From positions 1 through 64,000 of the forward strand of contig JAEUTI010000042.1 in assembly GCA_016788065.1 (NCBI GenBank): a stretch of DNA of 64,000 nt, in the 5' to 3' direction. Under the pieces are notes generated by a model. The model saw only the letters and a list, made by a program, of their open reading frames with translations, had not been told where the DNA came from and searched no databases. Source of the DNA: Bacteroidia bacterium. GTDB lineage: Bacteria > Bacteroidota > Bacteroidia > AKYH767-A > OLB10. The translations under genes and the position numbers were made by a program. Within the stretch, counting starts at the first letter, position 1. Every line of letters starts with the position of its first letter. Shown here piece after piece: positions 62,541 through 64,000 of this stretch.

Positions 62541-62981
62541 CTAATTTTCTGTAAGTAACAAAAATCCATCAGCCGATTTTAATTCAAACGGATCGGCTTC
62601 ATAGGCACCTGAAACAAGTTCAATGCTGCGAACTAATTTTATAAAATCACCGGGATCAATTCCGGTATAGGCACCGGAAATAAGAATGAAATAATCTATA
62701 TTTTTTAATTCAGGAATAAAGAATCCGGTACCGGCTTTATCGCGATTGGATATAACATGGTAGGTTTCATGATCATGACCATCTCCTGTAAAATGAGAAT
62801 GTCGTGTGGATGAGCCCGGTTTACCTGCCGGCAATACAATATCATCCATCCGGCACAGATTAATGCCAAGTGCTTCATTTAATTCGAATACAAATCGATA
62901 ATCGCGAAAACCGCAAAGCACAGCTATAAGAAGGAAATCATATTCCTGCTCAAAATCTAATTTCAGGATTTTCTTCGACAT
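62541..62981 (-). CDS. IPExxxVDY family protein
   Basis: 146 residues from ATG 62981. The family-naming motif is present as FIPELKNIDYFILISG (Val replaced by Ile). A conserved N-terminal LKLDFEQEYDFLLIAVLCGFRDYRFVFELN precedes it. The family is restricted to Bacteroidota and of unknown function, typically encoded next to pyk as here. Small and cytoplasmic. Confidence 0.88.
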   Translation of the reverse strand: MSKKILKLDFEQEYDFLLIAVLCGFRDYRFVFELNEALGINLCRMDDIVLPAGKPGSSTRHSHFTGDGHDHETYHVISNRDKAGTGFFIPELKNIDYFILISGAYTGIDPGDFIKLVRSIELVSGAYEADPFELKSADGFLLLTEN

Positions 62982-63067
62982 TGAATTCAACCGGTTGCGC
63001 GAAGCGAAGTTACTTCAATGCAAGGGCTGCAGGTGTTAACCTGAAAAAAAATATGAACACTAAAATG

Positions 63068-63778
63068 TCAGAATTGTTGCAGGCGACAAGAGAGTGCTAA
63101 ACCAAAAGAAATATTTGTAAACTCCGATTTTGGATCTTTAACATCCATAAGTCCTTTGCTATAAAAACCACTGATTTCCAGTCCATCACGTAAAATATAT
63201 CCGGCTGAAATGAGTATACCTGCATCGTTTTTGGTGAAGTCTGCCATATCGGAACTTTGCTCTTTAATTTCAGTGATTGTTAAGTTACCGTTATTGACTG
63301 TTGATATGGATCTGTTATCGGCGTAGCGCGCTTTCATTAACATGGCACCATATATACCGGCACCAAGGGTCACTTTACTTTCCATCTTATAAGTCACCAT
63401 AATTGGCCATTCAACATAATACAAATCCGTTTTCTGCAGCCCTTTTTCATGAATGCTCAGCGATTGTTCATCAGTTGTAACAACGGTTGTATAGTCGGGT
63501 TTTACTCGCGAACCTTTTATAGAAAATGAAATTCCCGGCTCAACGTGAAGATGGTCATTTATAGCAACACTGAAAAACCCACCGAAGGCAGGACCACTTT
63601 TCATTATTGGTTTCGATTGTTTCTTAGAGTAGCTTCCCTGAATATTTGCAAACTGCAACGCAGTTCTGGAATACCAGGAAATCTTAATTTCTTCCGAAAT
63701 GAACCGATTTTGTCCCATCGCAGGAACACTCAATAACCAGATCAGACAAGATAAAATGAAGATATAAGTGTTCTTCAT
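63068..63778 (-). CDS. Outer-membrane beta-barrel protein (porin-family-like)
   Basis: 236 residues. Signal peptide (YIFILSCLIWLLSVPAMGQ), then beta-strands of the PorT-like OMP_b-brl_2 type: GPAFGGFFSVAINDHLHVEPGISFSIKGS, YVEWPIMVTYKM, VTLGAGIYGAMLMKARY, GILISAGYILRDGLEISGFYSKGL, ending in SFGLALSCRLQQF with the C-terminal Phe usual for barrels. Function unknown. It is divergent from tadA. Confidence 0.82.
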   Translation of the reverse strand: MKNTYIFILSCLIWLLSVPAMGQNRFISEEIKISWYSRTALQFANIQGSYSKKQSKPIMKSGPAFGGFFSVAINDHLHVEPGISFSIKGSRVKPDYTTVVTTDEQSLSIHEKGLQKTDLYYVEWPIMVTYKMESKVTLGAGIYGAMLMKARYADNRSISTVNNGNLTITEIKEQSSDMADFTKNDAGILISAGYILRDGLEISGFYSKGLMDVKDPKSEFTNISFGLALSCRLQQF

Positions 63779-63856
63779 GTGTAATTTGTTTTAGGGGAAA
63801 TTGTAATATTGCTTCCTTGTACGGAAATGTTTCCGTTCAGGTTTACTTTTAAGGAA

Positions 63857-64000
63857 ATGGATTCAGTTTTTTCAGACGAATATTTCATGCGGGCAGCCCT
63901 GAATGAGGCCAGAAGAGCATTTGAGGAAGAGGAAATCCCTGTTGGAGCGGTAATTGTGTGCAAAAATCAGATTATTGCCAGAGCGTATAACATGACTCAA
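63857..64000 (+). CDS. tadA: tRNA adenosine deaminase TadA, N-terminal part (cut by window edge)
   Basis: 48 codons: MDSVFSDEYFMRAALNEARR, then EEEIPVGAVIVCKNQIIARA. This matches the start of TadA/CMP-deaminase family nucleoside deaminases that make inosine-34 in tRNA-Arg. The zinc-binding HAE and PCxxC motifs lie beyond the window, so TadA is inferred over other deaminases from the IPVGAVIV segment. Confidence 0.85.
   Translation, partial: MDSVFSDEYFMRAALNEARRAFEEEEIPVGAVIVCKNQIIARAYNMTQ

Noticed and set aside
63775-63963. Reverse open frame over tadA
   Set aside because: Antisense to the recognisable TadA start.

Overview
The window is chromosomal DNA from a member of the Bacteroidota. 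Evidence: a GldH gliding lipoprotein, C-terminal type IX secretion (T9SS) sorting domains, an IPExxxVDY-family protein, the short AMP nucleosidase, a three-gene type-B succinate dehydrogenase, the order purH-mreB-mreC-mreD-mrdA-rodA, and promoter-like boxes of the Bacteroidota type (TTTG ... TAnnTTTG). Base composition looks AT-rich and coding density is high. The large PKD, FG-GAP and T9SS cell-surface proteins fit a Chitinophagales/Saprospirales/Sphingobacteriales-like lineage, but I cannot place it further from sequence alone. No CRISPR array, rRNA operon, prophage or transposase gene was seen.

Layout. 1-5.4 kb: the end of amn (cut by the window edge), a lone HSDR_N nuclease-like domain, a penicillin-acylase family hydrolase, and the ribosome-assembly GTPases der and era. 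5.4-6.9 kb: a short, disordered accessory patch. It holds two copies of a module made of a GIY-YIG nuclease gene, a terminator and an initiator tRNA. One copy is intact. The other is decayed, and its tRNA is broken up by short GC-rich palindromes. Two tandem tRNA 5' halves, also carrying a palindrome, and two 7-bp minisatellites lie nearby. 6.9-17.7 kb: a histone H1-like protein, a lipoprotein, acpH, sdhB-sdhA-sdhC, a Xaa-Pro aminopeptidase, a beta-barrel protein, gpmI and a histidine kinase.

17.9-27.6 kb: a 9-kb gene for a secreted protein with about 32 PKD domains and Fn3-like modules, preceded by a small membrane-anchored Fn3-like protein. 27.9-37.2 kb: an unknown alpha-helical protein, a lone receiver, tRNA-Phe, then a co-directional envelope series (coaX, barrel protein, TPR protein, lptC, small membrane protein, ppiD-like isomerase, membrane protein). 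37.2-46.8 kb: gldH-ricT-like-holB, pgk, cvpA with a VWA protein, small proteins, a cyclophilin, pheS and a GNAT. 46.8-54 kb: the cell-shape operon and purH.

54.2-64 kb: an ABC permease without its ATPase, an XRE regulator, a five-heme cytochrome with a T9SS sorting domain next to an FG-GAP/UnbV T9SS protein, pyk with its IPExxxVDY partner, a beta-barrel protein and the start of tadA. Most of the window is ordinary housekeeping. The best candidate for something undescribed is the tRNA-fMet/GIY-YIG/palindrome patch at 5.5-6.6 kb. Secondary points are the two-domain super-repeat of the giant PKD protein, a terminator-like hairpin inside the lptC signal-peptide region, and an apparently leaderless pgk.
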